From: Epiperipatus broadwayi
Taxonomy: Eukaryota > Onychophora > Udeonychophora > Euonychophora > Peripatidae
DNA: 64,000 bases
Reading direction: 5' to 3'
Assembly: GCA_028023455.1 (NCBI GenBank)
Contig: JAQFVV010000987.1
Location: 72,001-136,000, forward strand
Shown: in pieces, positions 1-10,629 of the stretch
Position numbering within the stretch: the first letter of the stretch is position 1
How the letters are laid out: every line of letters begins with the position of its first letter
Translations under genes and position numbers: made by a program
Notes under the pieces: model-generated
What the model saw: the letters and a program-made list of their open reading frames with translations, nothing else
The model's database searches: none
What the model was told of the DNA's origin: nothing

Positions 1-107
1 AAAGTATATGCCGTTTCTATGATGGTGAGAAATCCACATGAACCCAATGGCATATCATGATAATAATAAGTAATAAATAAACAATTTGATAGTTTGGCTC
101 TAGGAAA

Positions 108-480
108 GTCACATGATGTTCAAGCATCTAAAATGACAGAGATGAGCAGTGATACATAGGATCTTTAGCTCTTAAGGTAATTACTCCACCAACTGCATTA
201 AATCACACAGAGCATAATAATAGAGTACTTGGTGATTGGAATGTCATAAAACATTCAAGTAATAGAAATGAGCTGTAATCTATGGATCATTAGATCTGAA
301 GTCTGCTACTCTACTTATACTAAATCACATAGAGCATACAATAAAATAGTTTGTTGCTTAAGAGGTCATATGATGTTCAAGCACCGGAAGTGACAGAGAT
401 GAGCTACAATTCATAGATTTTTGGCTTTCATATTTGACCTTCTACCACTATTCTAAACCATACAGTACATAATAACAACA
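108..480 (-). repeat. Three tandem degenerate tRNA-SINE-like units
   Basis: Three diverged units of roughly 120-135 bp follow each other (about 110, 242 and 364 onward). Each carries the same order of short blocks: a gatgttcaagc-like start, an atgagct block, and a ctaccactRtNctaaa-like end. Read on the minus strand, the end block resembles a tRNA A box (tagNNNagtggta), and the same block recurs at 39578-39636. Inferred to be tandem SINE-head copies; the Pol III B box is degraded. Confidence 0.4.
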
Positions 481-1510
481 ATAATAAATTCATATTTCGA
501 GAGTATAGTTCGTGGGGTTAAGATATGTAGCCGCAGTAAAACTTTGATTAAATCCTCTCGCAGTTAAAATAAATAAATAAATGGCTATTTATTAGAGTCT
601 TGACTATTTTACTGACAGATTAATCAAATGAGAGCAGAAAAACAAAAGCAACTTTTATAATACGATTGGATTCACTTTTAAAAATCAAAGCATAATCCAA
701 TATCATTCTTTATTTTTGATTTAATTTTTTTTAAAAAAATGGTAATTTATATTTTAAATAAAGTCAAATTTATTACACCTACAAAATATTTAACCATTAA
801 ATTTTTTAACAGCTATACAAATCCATCTACCTTAAATTTATCTCTGCAGATATTTAAAAAAAAAAAATCTTTAAAATTATTGATAGTCATTTAAAGATAT
901 TTATTACAGCACCGGAAAAAAAACACAAAGAATCGGTAGTCATTTCGTTGAAAGGACTTTTACAATATCATTTAATGATCCCGAAGCCGTAAACATCTAT
1001 AACAGTGCATTTAACCTTCCATTAGTTTGGTCAGAATTAATCCATTCGTTTTGTGGAGAGAATGACCTAAAAAAAGAAAACATAATAGTGGAGCAGAGAG
1101 GTGAATGTACTGAAGCAAATGAGATTAACGTTCAGAAAAGTATTTAGAAGTGCGAGCACGTTTAATTTTCAAGGCGACTATAAGTTACAATTGATTATAT
1201 CAAGACAAAAACCATATTGCTTATTTACATTATTATTGAATTTATATAAGGTTATTAAAAACAAATCATAAGAGAATTTATAAAAAATATCAATATTCAA
1301 TCTTTATAATAAAAATACAAACACGCGCACACAAAGTACATATAATTCTGTTTTGATCATTTATTTTTCTTTGTTAAACTGTGATTTACAGTAAAGCTAA
1401 TTCAAGTTTTATGTAATTCATAATGTAAAACATATATATATTACTATCAAGATATACTTAAAACGTTCACTCTATTCACACTCTCGAAATTGATGAATAA
1501 AATATCAGAA
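481..1510. other. Gene-free AT-rich DNA
   Basis: No coding homology or repeat structure was recognised. It contains short A and T runs (about 720-740 and 850-870) and one modestly GC-richer piece at 960-1150 without a usable reading frame. Confidence 0.5.
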
Positions 1511-1514
1511 GACA

Positions 1515-1660
1515 TGCATTAAAGATTGGGACATGTTAACTGAAGAATGCAGGGTTCAGCATTAATTGTTTTATTTTGAAAGTTATTTATGTTTTTCAGA
1601 TGCCCTCATTTAAAATTAGGTTTTGAAAATATATGGTGGAATAGAATTTTTAAGTATATT
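1515..1660 (+). repeat. Family B repeat, left copy, hammerhead core degenerate
   Basis: The block 1585-1660 (atttatgtttttcagatg, then tgaaaatatatggtg) is repeated at 2508-2590. The upstream part (ttaactgaagaatgcagggttcagcat) aligns with the hammerhead region of other family B copies, but the CTGATGA core is mutated. It is one half of a tandem pair split by the foldback at 1663-2150. Confidence 0.55.
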
Positions 1661-1662
1661 CA

Positions 1663-2150
1663 AAAATAACAATAGAAAACTCTCCATACAGTAGTGTCAC
1701 CAAGGGCAAGCCTTCATAATCAATAGATGCAAAAAGGTTTAGGCTTGAAATATCTATTTAGTGTCTACTCATCCAATATCCTCAAACTAGTTTCTAGTTT
1801 GTGGTTTTCATTAATGAGGAGTCTTAAATTTGAGAGTGGTGCACATAGATTTTAGGATCCAATGCAACCCTATTTATTTGATTAACTATAAAAAAATATG
1901 AATGAGCCCAAGATGAAAAGGTAATCGCTGGAAGGTTGCATTGGATCCTAAGACTTAGGAGCTGTGCTCTCAAATTCAAGAATCATCACTGATAAAAAAC
2001 ACAAGCTAGACACTAGTCTGGGGATATTGGATGAGTAGGCACTAGATAGATATTTTAAGCCTAAACCTTCTTGCATTTATTGATTATAAAGATTTGCACT
2101 AGATAGCGCTACTATATGGAGAGTTTGCTACTGTTATTAACAGCCTGTGT
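1663..2150. mobile_element. Family A foldback element, about 490 bp
   Basis: The left arm (about 1663-1870) and right arm (about 1930-2150) are inverted copies. Both ends carry an aaactctccatacagtag-type terminus, seen on the other strand at 2110-2130. The inner arms are gatcctaagacttagg-like sequences flanking a short centre. Each arm carries a hammerhead-like core (minus strand 1779-1820, plus strand 1998-2030), both with core substitutions. Related copies lie at 6041-6310, 33055-33925 and 58868-59395. Non-autonomous: no coding sequence. Confidence 0.75.
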
Positions 2151-2159
2151 AAGAATATG

Positions 2160-2760
2160 AAATGGCAGCCATGTGATATTTTAATGATTATATTAAAAAA
2201 AAGATATTACATTTGAAAAGAGAAAGATTGAGTTGATTAATTATTCAATATGATTTATGTTTAATTAAAAGCAGATATATTAATTTTTAACTAGTTTCAA
2301 ATTCATATCTGACATAGAGATAATCTCTGGTTTAATACATTATTAGCAATAATCAATCTGAAATCATTTAGTGACAAAGTTGTAGTGCAGAAAATTGTTA
2401 TATTTATGAATCTAAGGATAATTTAGTAATAATACATATTGAAAAGAAATGGTGAGCCAACTGAAAAGTGCTGGTTCCATATGAAATGCACATTTCAGAA
2501 AAATTATTTATGTTTTTCAGATGTTTTTATTTATTTATTATATTTGAAAAATATATGGTGAAGTGAAAATTTAAGTATATTAAAAAAGTTACATTAAATT
2601 TGGAGAAAGAGAGAAGATGGATTAATTATTCTATGTATTTATGGCCAATTAAATAAAAATATTAATTTTTAAATGACGTTAAAGGTTTATATGTGGGCTA
2701 AGAGCAATCTCTATTTTAATAAATGCTCAATAATTATGATTAATGTATTTTCGAAGAGGT
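2160..2760 (+). repeat. Family B repeat, remainder of tandem pair
   Basis: The block at 2210-2360 recurs diverged at 2598-2740: a gattaattattc start, an attaatttttaa middle, and an agcaatctctRttttaata end. With the homologous blocks at 1585 and 2508 this gives a head-to-tail tandem of a unit of roughly 430 bp once the family A insertion is removed. The hammerhead region at 2455-2500 keeps agtgctggttc and atgaaat, but CTGATGA has become ctgaaaa. Confidence 0.5.
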
Positions 2761-2994
2761 TTGGTATCAAAAAAATATTGTTCACTTTACAGATTTTTTA
2801 ATTATTGGTAATTGGGTAAAATTGCTAATCAAAATCAATATCTTTTTTTTTTTTTTTTTTTACAAAAAATTGATATTGAAAATATAAGAATAAATAATAC
2901 AAAAAAGGAGATATTTTATTCAAATCTAATCAAGCATTACAACACATGTATGCAAATAAATTGTATTATGAACATAAAATATAATTTATTTTCA

Positions 2995-3145
2995 TATATG
3001 GATATTCATGTAATTAGAAGGGATTTGAAACTTAGACTTTCAAGCTTCCTATATCTATTCATCCTATCTTATATAACCTATACACCTGACCACATACACA
3101 TAAAAAAGATAAATGATCTCCAATATATATATATATTAAATATAC
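2995..3145 (-). repeat. Family B fragment lacking the ribozyme end
   Basis: The piece from gtaattagaagg to gataaatgatctcc matches 16455-16570 and 46985-47003 nearly base for base. It stops in a TA run exactly where the other copies continue into the hammerhead. The 118-residue reading frame over it is a by-product; the similar peptide at 16383-16691 comes from the same noncoding repeat. Confidence 0.6.
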
Positions 3146-3394
3146 TTGTATTTAAATATTATATATAAATCTTCATAAAAACAATGGTTTCTGAGATAGT
3201 TACATAACCACTGGTACTTCCACAAGCTACTTTTATTTGTTTTGAGTATTGTTTACCACAAGTACATATTTTGCTACTATATGATTATAATAATGTTACA
3301 ATGAATTTTTATTCATGGCTACAAAAAATAAAAATATTAGAAATAATAACATTTTACAAGTGTAAACAAACCCTGACTTAGGAACATTGATCCT

Positions 3395-4960
3395 TATGAC
3401 AGATATCATTATTCTTTTCAATCTTTATCAATCCATTGCAGGTGAAGACCTTTTTGAGTTTAATCCAGTTATTATAATCCTCTAGCTTTCTTCTTCATAA
3501 CACATTAGCAAATTTATTCATTTCTTTTATCCATCTCATATGTGGTCACTAGAATTCTAGATCTTTTACAATCTTTTTTAATCCAGTTTAAGACCAACTA
3601 TCTATTACCATTCCACTAACAATATGTCCAGATCAGCATTATTGCAGTTTTTAATTTTTTCAATAGAACCACTGATGCTTGTTACTTCTCTCATCCATGT
3701 ATTTCATTTGCAATCTCTTCTTGTTATTCTTAACATACATCTCTCCATATTTTATTAAGTATTTAAGACTCAGATCCATAAACAATAATTAATAAATTAC
3801 TTCTATTAAAAACTTTTCCCATTGAACATATTGACATCTTTCCTTTAAATATTATTATTTCTTCCAAAAGATTAATATCACCCATTAAGTTTCCATTTGT
3901 GTTAATAATCTAATCACTATAAACTTTTATTTATTTTTTCTGAAAAGTCCATTGAAAATTACTTTAGTTTTTGTAACATTTATCTGTAATACAATGTTTC
4001 TACTTTTATGTAATAATTCCTGCAACATTTCCTGAAACTTTGAAGCATTACTTGCAAAAATAATCAAAAACAACAAAATTTTCTTCAAAATTTAGATGAC
4101 TTAAATAATTTCCACTTACTTTTACTTTAGTAACCTCCCATTTTAATTCATGAAATTTGTGCAAAACTTCAATAAAATGTTTTGGAGATATAGAATCACT
4201 CAAACATAACCTTTCTCAATATAAATCTAATCATTGGTGTTGTATTTTGTTAAATATTCTTCAGAATATGACAAGAACCTGGGTATATATTTTGATAATC
4301 CAATGCTTTAATCATCATAGAAATGCTCATAGAATCAATTGGTTTTTCATAAAAAAGCATATTGATCACTCGCATTTATTGGTTCTTTCCATAACTTCTT
4401 TTAATACTTGGATGTGATCCAATGTTAAAAATCACGTTTAAATTCGGTCATTTGTGTAGAACTGAGAAAAGAGTAATGAGTCTGTAATTTCTAATATCTT
4501 CTTTATCACCTTTTTAAAATATCAATACAACTATTAGATTCTTCTAAGCAATTGGTATTTCTTCATCATTTAGACATGTGGTATATAAACTTTGCCAACA
4601 ATTTTTCCATTTCTTAATCTGTTTCTTTTAAGATATAAATTATAATTCCATCAATTTTTGTATCTTTTTCTTTCTTCAGAGATTTAATTGCATGTCTCAT
4701 CTTTGCATTTAAAATTGCTGGGCAATTTAGATGTCATAACTATAAGATTATATTTTGTTTTCTTGTTCTTTGTTACTATATAAATCTTTATAGAACTCTC
4801 ACATATATTTCATGATAACATTTCTCTTATTAATAATAATTCCATCTTTTCTTTTTATTGCAATAATAAGTTTTCTATCAATACTAAGATGTTTATCCTT
4901 TCAAGACTTTTACTATGTTCTATAGCTTTCATTGCTAATTTACAATTATATTTATTATAT
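3395..4960 (-). pseudogene. Non-LTR retrotransposon reverse-transcriptase relic (RTE/Jockey-like)
   Basis: Translating the minus strand in shifting frames gives the expected order of a LINE ORF2. Near 4860-4700 are KDGIIINKR-like and EFYKDLYSNKE-like blocks. Near 4640-4480 are EKLLAKF, EEIPIA, VVLIFKKGDKEDIRNYR and ITLLSVL, typical of the reverse-transcriptase fingers. Near 4130-4060 is VKVSGNYLSHLNF followed by a ruined FADD box (reads FEEN). Near 3740-3400 is a C-terminal block resembling the intact-looking tail at 46507-46842 (GERCMLRITRRD, EKIK, KDCKRS). Many stops and frameshifts show it is dead. The subclass is by family resemblance only; the endonuclease domain was not seen. Confidence 0.75.
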
Positions 4961-4969
4961 CATTATTAA

Positions 4970-6000
4970 CTATTTTTTGTACCCTTTTACAAAAACAATA
5001 TACATTCATTTCATCTTAATGAATTGTTAAAAACATTTTCATGTTTTTATTTTCTTTATATATTCTCTCACTTCATTGAAAATTTATTATAAATCTATAC
5101 ATAATATAATACAAAACATAAAATATATACACCTCATTTAATTTTTTAATGTATTCATTTTCTTCTTAATATCTTTGTACATTTTTATTTATGTATAAAA
5201 TTATTAGACAGAAGATAAGACTGCTACTTTTTTATATTAGCAATCTTTCTTGAGTTCTTAATAGTGTAGGAGTTCTTAATAGTGTAGTACTTATTTACCT
5301 TCTTATGGATTGTATTCATGCTTAAACATCTTCAAAAAATTTTTTCCCAATATTTATTTATGTATTAAATCATGATCAAATAGAGTTACAATAAAAAACA
5401 AAAGATATTTACATTATTATCAAATTAGGATTATCCAAGTATTTAAGCAATTAAAGTCTTTTCTGTGAATTTTCAATTTTTTTCTTAGTTCCTGTGCTTG
5501 GGATTGCAATTTTAATTTGCTCTATCTTTATTTTTGTTTTATTCCTTTCTTCCCCCTTTTCTCTCCCTTCTTCTGGTGTTTTCCCATTCTATTCTGTCAT
5601 TTTGAAAAAGCTCCACGTATCTCTATATCTATTTGTAGATGCCAAGATTTTGTCCCTTTTTCATCTCTGCCATTTTTCTTAAAAAAATTGTCCTTCATTT
5701 TGATGAGGGTGATTGAAAGTTTTGTGGCATCTAACTTGCCATAATTCCATTGTTATAAACAGTGATAGCCTTATGATTGCAAATTGTTTGGTTAGAAGGA
5801 TTTCTTTAAACAATGAAATGTGTTAAAATTTGAAAACAATTTGCAAGTTCTAATTTATATTAATTGAAATGATTAATACTATTTTTCTTATTTTCACTCT
5901 CTTATTTTGCATTAATACATATTTTATATCTCACTAATCAAAGATAACTTTCAGTATTGAATCTATTATGAATATTATAATCTTGAATTACACATTTTCT
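4970..6000. other. Gene-free AT-rich DNA
   Basis: No homology was recognised. A short direct duplication (ggagttcttaatagtgta type, 5251-5288) is the only local structure. Two overlapping frames at 5494-5744 have T-rich composition and no family features. Confidence 0.45.
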
Positions 6001-6004
6001 GTTA

Positions 6005-6350
6005 GTCACAATCTAATCCAGATCTTAAACCACTAAACATCACTACTGTATGGAGAGTTTTGCCTTTGTTTAATCCAGATCTTCTATGTTCATTTCTATT
6101 TAGCACTTTTCTCAAACAATTTATATTAATTTTCTTTACTAAAATGCCATAAATCTTGTCTTTTCTCATTTTTACTACCATGACAAATTGAAACAAAGGC
6201 AAAAACTCCCCATACAGTAGTGCCAAACAGAGTAATCAATGGATGCCAGAAGGCTTGTGCATAAAATCCCTATCTAGTGCCTACTGTATGGGGAGTTTTG
6301 CCTTTGTTTACAACAAATTATGTGCTAGTATAGAGATGGTGATCATGTGA
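6005..6350. mobile_element. Short deletion derivative of family A
   Basis: Termini of the form actgtatggRgagttttgcctttgttta occur at 6041-6072 and 6281-6310, with the inverted terminus at 6191-6223. The 120-bp piece 6191-6310 keeps only the outermost arm sequence (agtaatcaatggatgccagaaggc, ataaaatccctatctagtgcc) between two inverted ends. The flanks share the gatgtttRRtggtt block seen beside 33470 and 59420. Confidence 0.65.
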
Positions 6351-6920
6351 TGTTTGATGGTTCATGACAAATTTACCCACAACACTTTTATCTTTCAATC
6401 ATTTACCAATTCTAGTATCAATATTAAAATGTTGTTTGTAGAATCAAAAGCAGTTTGCAGTCATATAAAAATCCTTTATTTCTTCATCATAATAAAAACT
6501 TGTCAGAGCACAAACTGGAATTATCTATATTTGATATCTTCCATTAATGTGAATAATCTTACCAATCTGTCTGATATAGCATCAATCTTCACAATGTTGT
6601 TCCATTTTTGATTTATAAATCTCACTCTACCAGTAAGTACTTCTAATATTTATGCCTTATAATAAAAGGATAGGCCCATTTTTTAAATCAATTGTTTCTC
6701 CACTTGTCTTATATCTTTACAAAGTTCAACAATATCCCATCGAATATTAAACAAGTCTTCCAATTTATGCATTCTTTCCAAGTCATCTATAGGCCATAAC
6801 AGAATTATAGTCTGAGTCAGTAATCAGGGAATCTTAGATTTTTCTGCCATAGTACTGCCAACTGCTCTCTTGGCTGGTGACTTTACAGCCTCTGAGGGAT
6901 AAGGACCATAATTTATTTTG
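6350..6920 (-). pseudogene. Unidentified degraded coding-like tract
   Basis: Read on the minus strand, 6905-6690 translates with few stops into a charged, plausibly coiled-coil stretch. It includes SPAKRAVGSTMAEKSKIP, one stop, then LLWPIDDLERMHKLEDL and a KDIRQVEKQL end. The next segment to 6350 continues with VRFINQKWNNIVKIDAI. The composition looks protein-like compared with its surroundings, but I recognise no family; a retroelement gag-like protein is possible. No start codon or splice sites could be assigned. Confidence 0.25.
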
Positions 6921-7207
6921 CATGACATCATGATAATATATATTAAAGGAAGTTCATTCTCACACACATCTACACTGCCTTCAAAAACAACTGATACTTC
7001 AATTAAAAACTGTCAGGCAACTGAGAAGAAAGATGATGACATTTTTTGATCTTAAACACAGAGGTAAAAAGCCAATAAATTTACTATGTTGACTAATCAG
7101 TCTCCATTAATGTTACTATACTATATTAACAATCATTTAATAAAAATAGTTGCAATGTCAAAAATGCATAGAGGGGACATTAAGAATTTATCCTACTCAC
7201 TTCCTTT

Positions 7208-7378
7208 GAGGCAGGGGTGGGTAACCTTTTTTCTACTAAAGGTCATTTGAATATTTATAATATCAATCATAGGTGATACAAAATTGTAAACTTAAAAACT
7301 AACCTGATATGTTTAATCAAAAATTTAATTAACTTGCCCTTGATCATTAGTAGTTGGCAAACCTTTTCATCTGGCAGT
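7208..7378. mobile_element. hAT-like MITE fragment
   Basis: The left end caggggtgggtaaccttttt followed by aaaggtcattt is the typical start of hAT-superfamily MITEs. A related inverted piece (gttggcaaacctttt, ctggcagtg) ends near 7378. Target duplications were not identified. No transposase. Confidence 0.5.
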
Positions 7379-7379
7379 G

Positions 7380-10300
7380 TAATTTTAACTTTCGCTTTTT
7401 AAACAAAGACCACAATTTTTTGTCAATTAAAAGTAAATTAACATTATTATTATTAATTGTTCCACATTTAATGACAATTTTTTAAAATTGTCATATAACT
7501 GTTTTTCCTAACATTTATATTTTCAACTGTAATGGAATATATCAATTTTTTAGTTAAATATGCCATATTGAAAAGTTAAACTTTATATAATGGTTTATAA
7601 TGTCTACTTTTGAAAAAATAAGACGTTTGTATATATATATAGGTTAGCTGCCTAATAAATTATGTACTTAATAATAAATTTGAAAAATATGACTACCAAG
7701 TAAGTGTCATAAATTACTACATTACAGAGCCTTCAATCAATCATTTTATATAAAAATCATACAAATTCATATATATTTTAATACATATATATCCATGGAG
7801 TTAACTCCAGGAGATACATGACACAAAGCCTAAATAAACACCAACTTATAAAATATAAATTAATTATTTATAAATATACTAGCAAATGTTTGCTCAATTT
7901 TCATTTAAACAAGGATTCGGCCAGTTTCTTATATAAATTTGTGTTTATTTTTTGAATCAATATTATATATGCGTGTGTATTTAATAATTTAAAATTTATA
8001 TACTATAACTGCTAGTATTCTTTGGAAATAAAGCCATGGAAATTTATGATGACAGACATCTAATAGTGTTTTCAAATGATCAAAATTATAGTAACCCAGA
8101 TAGCTATTTAAAGGTAGGTCAATAAATAGATATCTAACGATTAATGAATAAAAAAAGGAAAAACCTAACTCTTTACCAATCAGATTAAAATAATTTTTGG
8201 CGAGAGATCTTTTGTCACAATTGGCCATTTAAGTTTATTTCTATACATGTGTATTATATTTAATAGTTTAAATTACACCATTTCTATCTGAATAACCAAA
8301 GTTGTTAAAGAAAAAGTTAATTTAACTATTAAAAAAAAGAAGAGAAGAAAGACAACATTAACCCTTAAAGATGTGGCTTTTCAAAATCCTGATATCTTTT
8401 TAAAACCAGGATAAAAACAGTGTTTGCAACCATCTATCATTTACATTCTTATCATACGTAGCAATGTAATCACTCTCTTTTTATATCAGTTGTTTCACTT
8501 CACTGTTTAAGATCTAAAATACCCTCCCTCCTTTTTCTAAAGAAAGATGAAGTGACATGTTAAATTTTGTTAAAAGATACTGCTCGCTTTTTGTAATTTA
8601 ATCTTTTTAAACTGTTTTTTGTTTATACTTTTTGAAAGCGTTTAAAAAGAAATATTATGACAAATTCATTTGATGAACTGTCACAAGTATGAAATAATTA
8701 CCCCATTGGCGTGTAGTAATGAAAGAGATGCCTTCATTGTATCATTAAAAAAATTATTTTCTTTTTTAAAAAAAAAACCCTCCAGAGTGATTATGAAGTG
8801 CAGAAAGTAAATTATAAATCACAAAGCATTGTTATATAATAAAGTAATAGAAACGTATAAAATACTTACGCATCTAAATAATATGGGGTTATTAAGTTTA
8901 TGATTTAATTCTAAAACGGAGATCTAAATCGTAGGATGGTAAATTATGCTATTATATAGTTATTTCAACTTGCCTTAAACCGGAGAGCATAGAATAATAT
9001 ACACAAAAAATACTAAAGTTTGAATAGGGAATTCTTTTTAAGAGGCTTAGAATTTTTCTCTCCTACCCAATCCAGCAAAACATCTCACATTGGTTGGTAA
9101 ATGGGTATGTAGCTATAAAGCAAGAATGAAAAAACACTCAAATCCTCAATTTCTCACTATTGGAATCCCTGGTGACTACTGTTCACTGTTTTTCTAAAAG
9201 GCAATGTTGGAGACCATCTTGCAATAATTAATTATTAAAATGGCTATTTATCTTTTATAAATGAAGTCTTCACCTAAAGAATAGCTTGAACATGATTAAT
9301 TAAGCTAAAAAACCATCTGAGCATTAGATTTATGTCAATTAACAACTTTTAATATTTTATTTAAAAGATAAACCAATGACTTAGGTCTTCTAGGAATATG
9401 ATAAACCAATGACTTAGGTCTTCTAGGAATATGATGCCTCCTTTCCAAATGTAAAGACTGCCTTATATTGATATCACGAAGTCACCTGGATTAACTTGGT
9501 ACACTTTTTACTTTCAAAGAATGGTATCAGGTTATTCTGGTTATGACATCAATATGCTATATTTATAATATGGGGTTGGGCTAGATGATTTTCCACATCA
9601 TTAATAGATTTTTTTTTTTTACATTAATGACTTTAATAACTATTAATAAATAAGTGAGTATTTAATTTGATTATTATAGCTATAATAAAAGTGACAATTG
9701 TACCTTACTAGATTAAATAAATGTTGAAGAATTTATTATCAATGAAAAATACACAATATATCATTCAAAAATAAGTTTTATGATTTTATTAGGGATGTAT
9801 TTTTTCTTAATAATAAATAAATACCATTTGCTGACCAGTAATTGAATGATGTTTACTGATCTGAAAGAAAGGATGACATGAAAAAAATCCTAGTTGAACT
9901 TAATTCAGACCATATTGGAAATCACTGGCATGATAGGTAGACATGCTTAGCAATGAACTCCTTCACATATAGGTAAAAAAGAAAAATAGTCTCATAGTGC
10001 AAAACCATCTTCAATGGTTATCGTTCAAGAGCAATGAAAAACAGATAGAGCGTAAGGCTTGACAATTACTGGATGGTGAAAATTTGAGCAATTCCACTCT
10101 TGTTTTACCCTTTAATTATAGACAGCTAAAATGGTTAAGAATCTAATTATGCATTTTTTCTGCATATTCTTTAAATGATAAATTTGGTACACTTTATTCT
10201 GATTATAATCTCAAGTAAAATTTTTACTAATAATTTATTAAATTTACTTATCAGTTATTACTTATTTTTAAAAGATCATTCTAAATTAATTTTTTTTATT

Positions 10301-10490
10301 ACAATCTAATATAATTTGCATTTAAAATGCAATTTTGTTAATTACTTTTGCCTCTAAAATTTATATTTGAGTGATATTTAATAAAAAATAAATATATTAT
10401 AAAATTATATCAATGAATGTTTTGAGAATGTTAGTATATATTGGTTTCTAAGATTATATATATGTATATATTTTGGATCATCTGTTTGCA
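7380..10490. other. Gene-free AT-rich DNA with one local duplication
   Basis: No coding homology was recognised. 9367-9399 and 9400-9432 are an exact 33-bp tandem duplication (gataaaccaatgacttaggt start). The frame at 7989-8228 (minus) has no family features. Confidence 0.5.
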
Positions 10491-10494
10491 TGCA

Positions 10495-10625
10495 TCAGTC
10501 TGTCAGTTTACTTTGAGTATTGCCCTAGGGCAGTTCTAGTTTAAGTGCTTTTTAATTAAAATGATTTAAATGGATAACTCTACATATTCAAAATTTCCAT
10601 TTAAACATTTATTTAAAATATCATA
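10495..10625 (+). repeat. Copy of the foldback arm found at 49880-50095
   Basis: ctgtcagtttactttg, a ggagcagt-like block, then aaatggataactc and aatatttcca-like blocks occur in the same order as in the right arm of the foldback at 49343-50095. Only one arm is present here. Confidence 0.45.
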
Positions 10626-10629
10626 GAAA

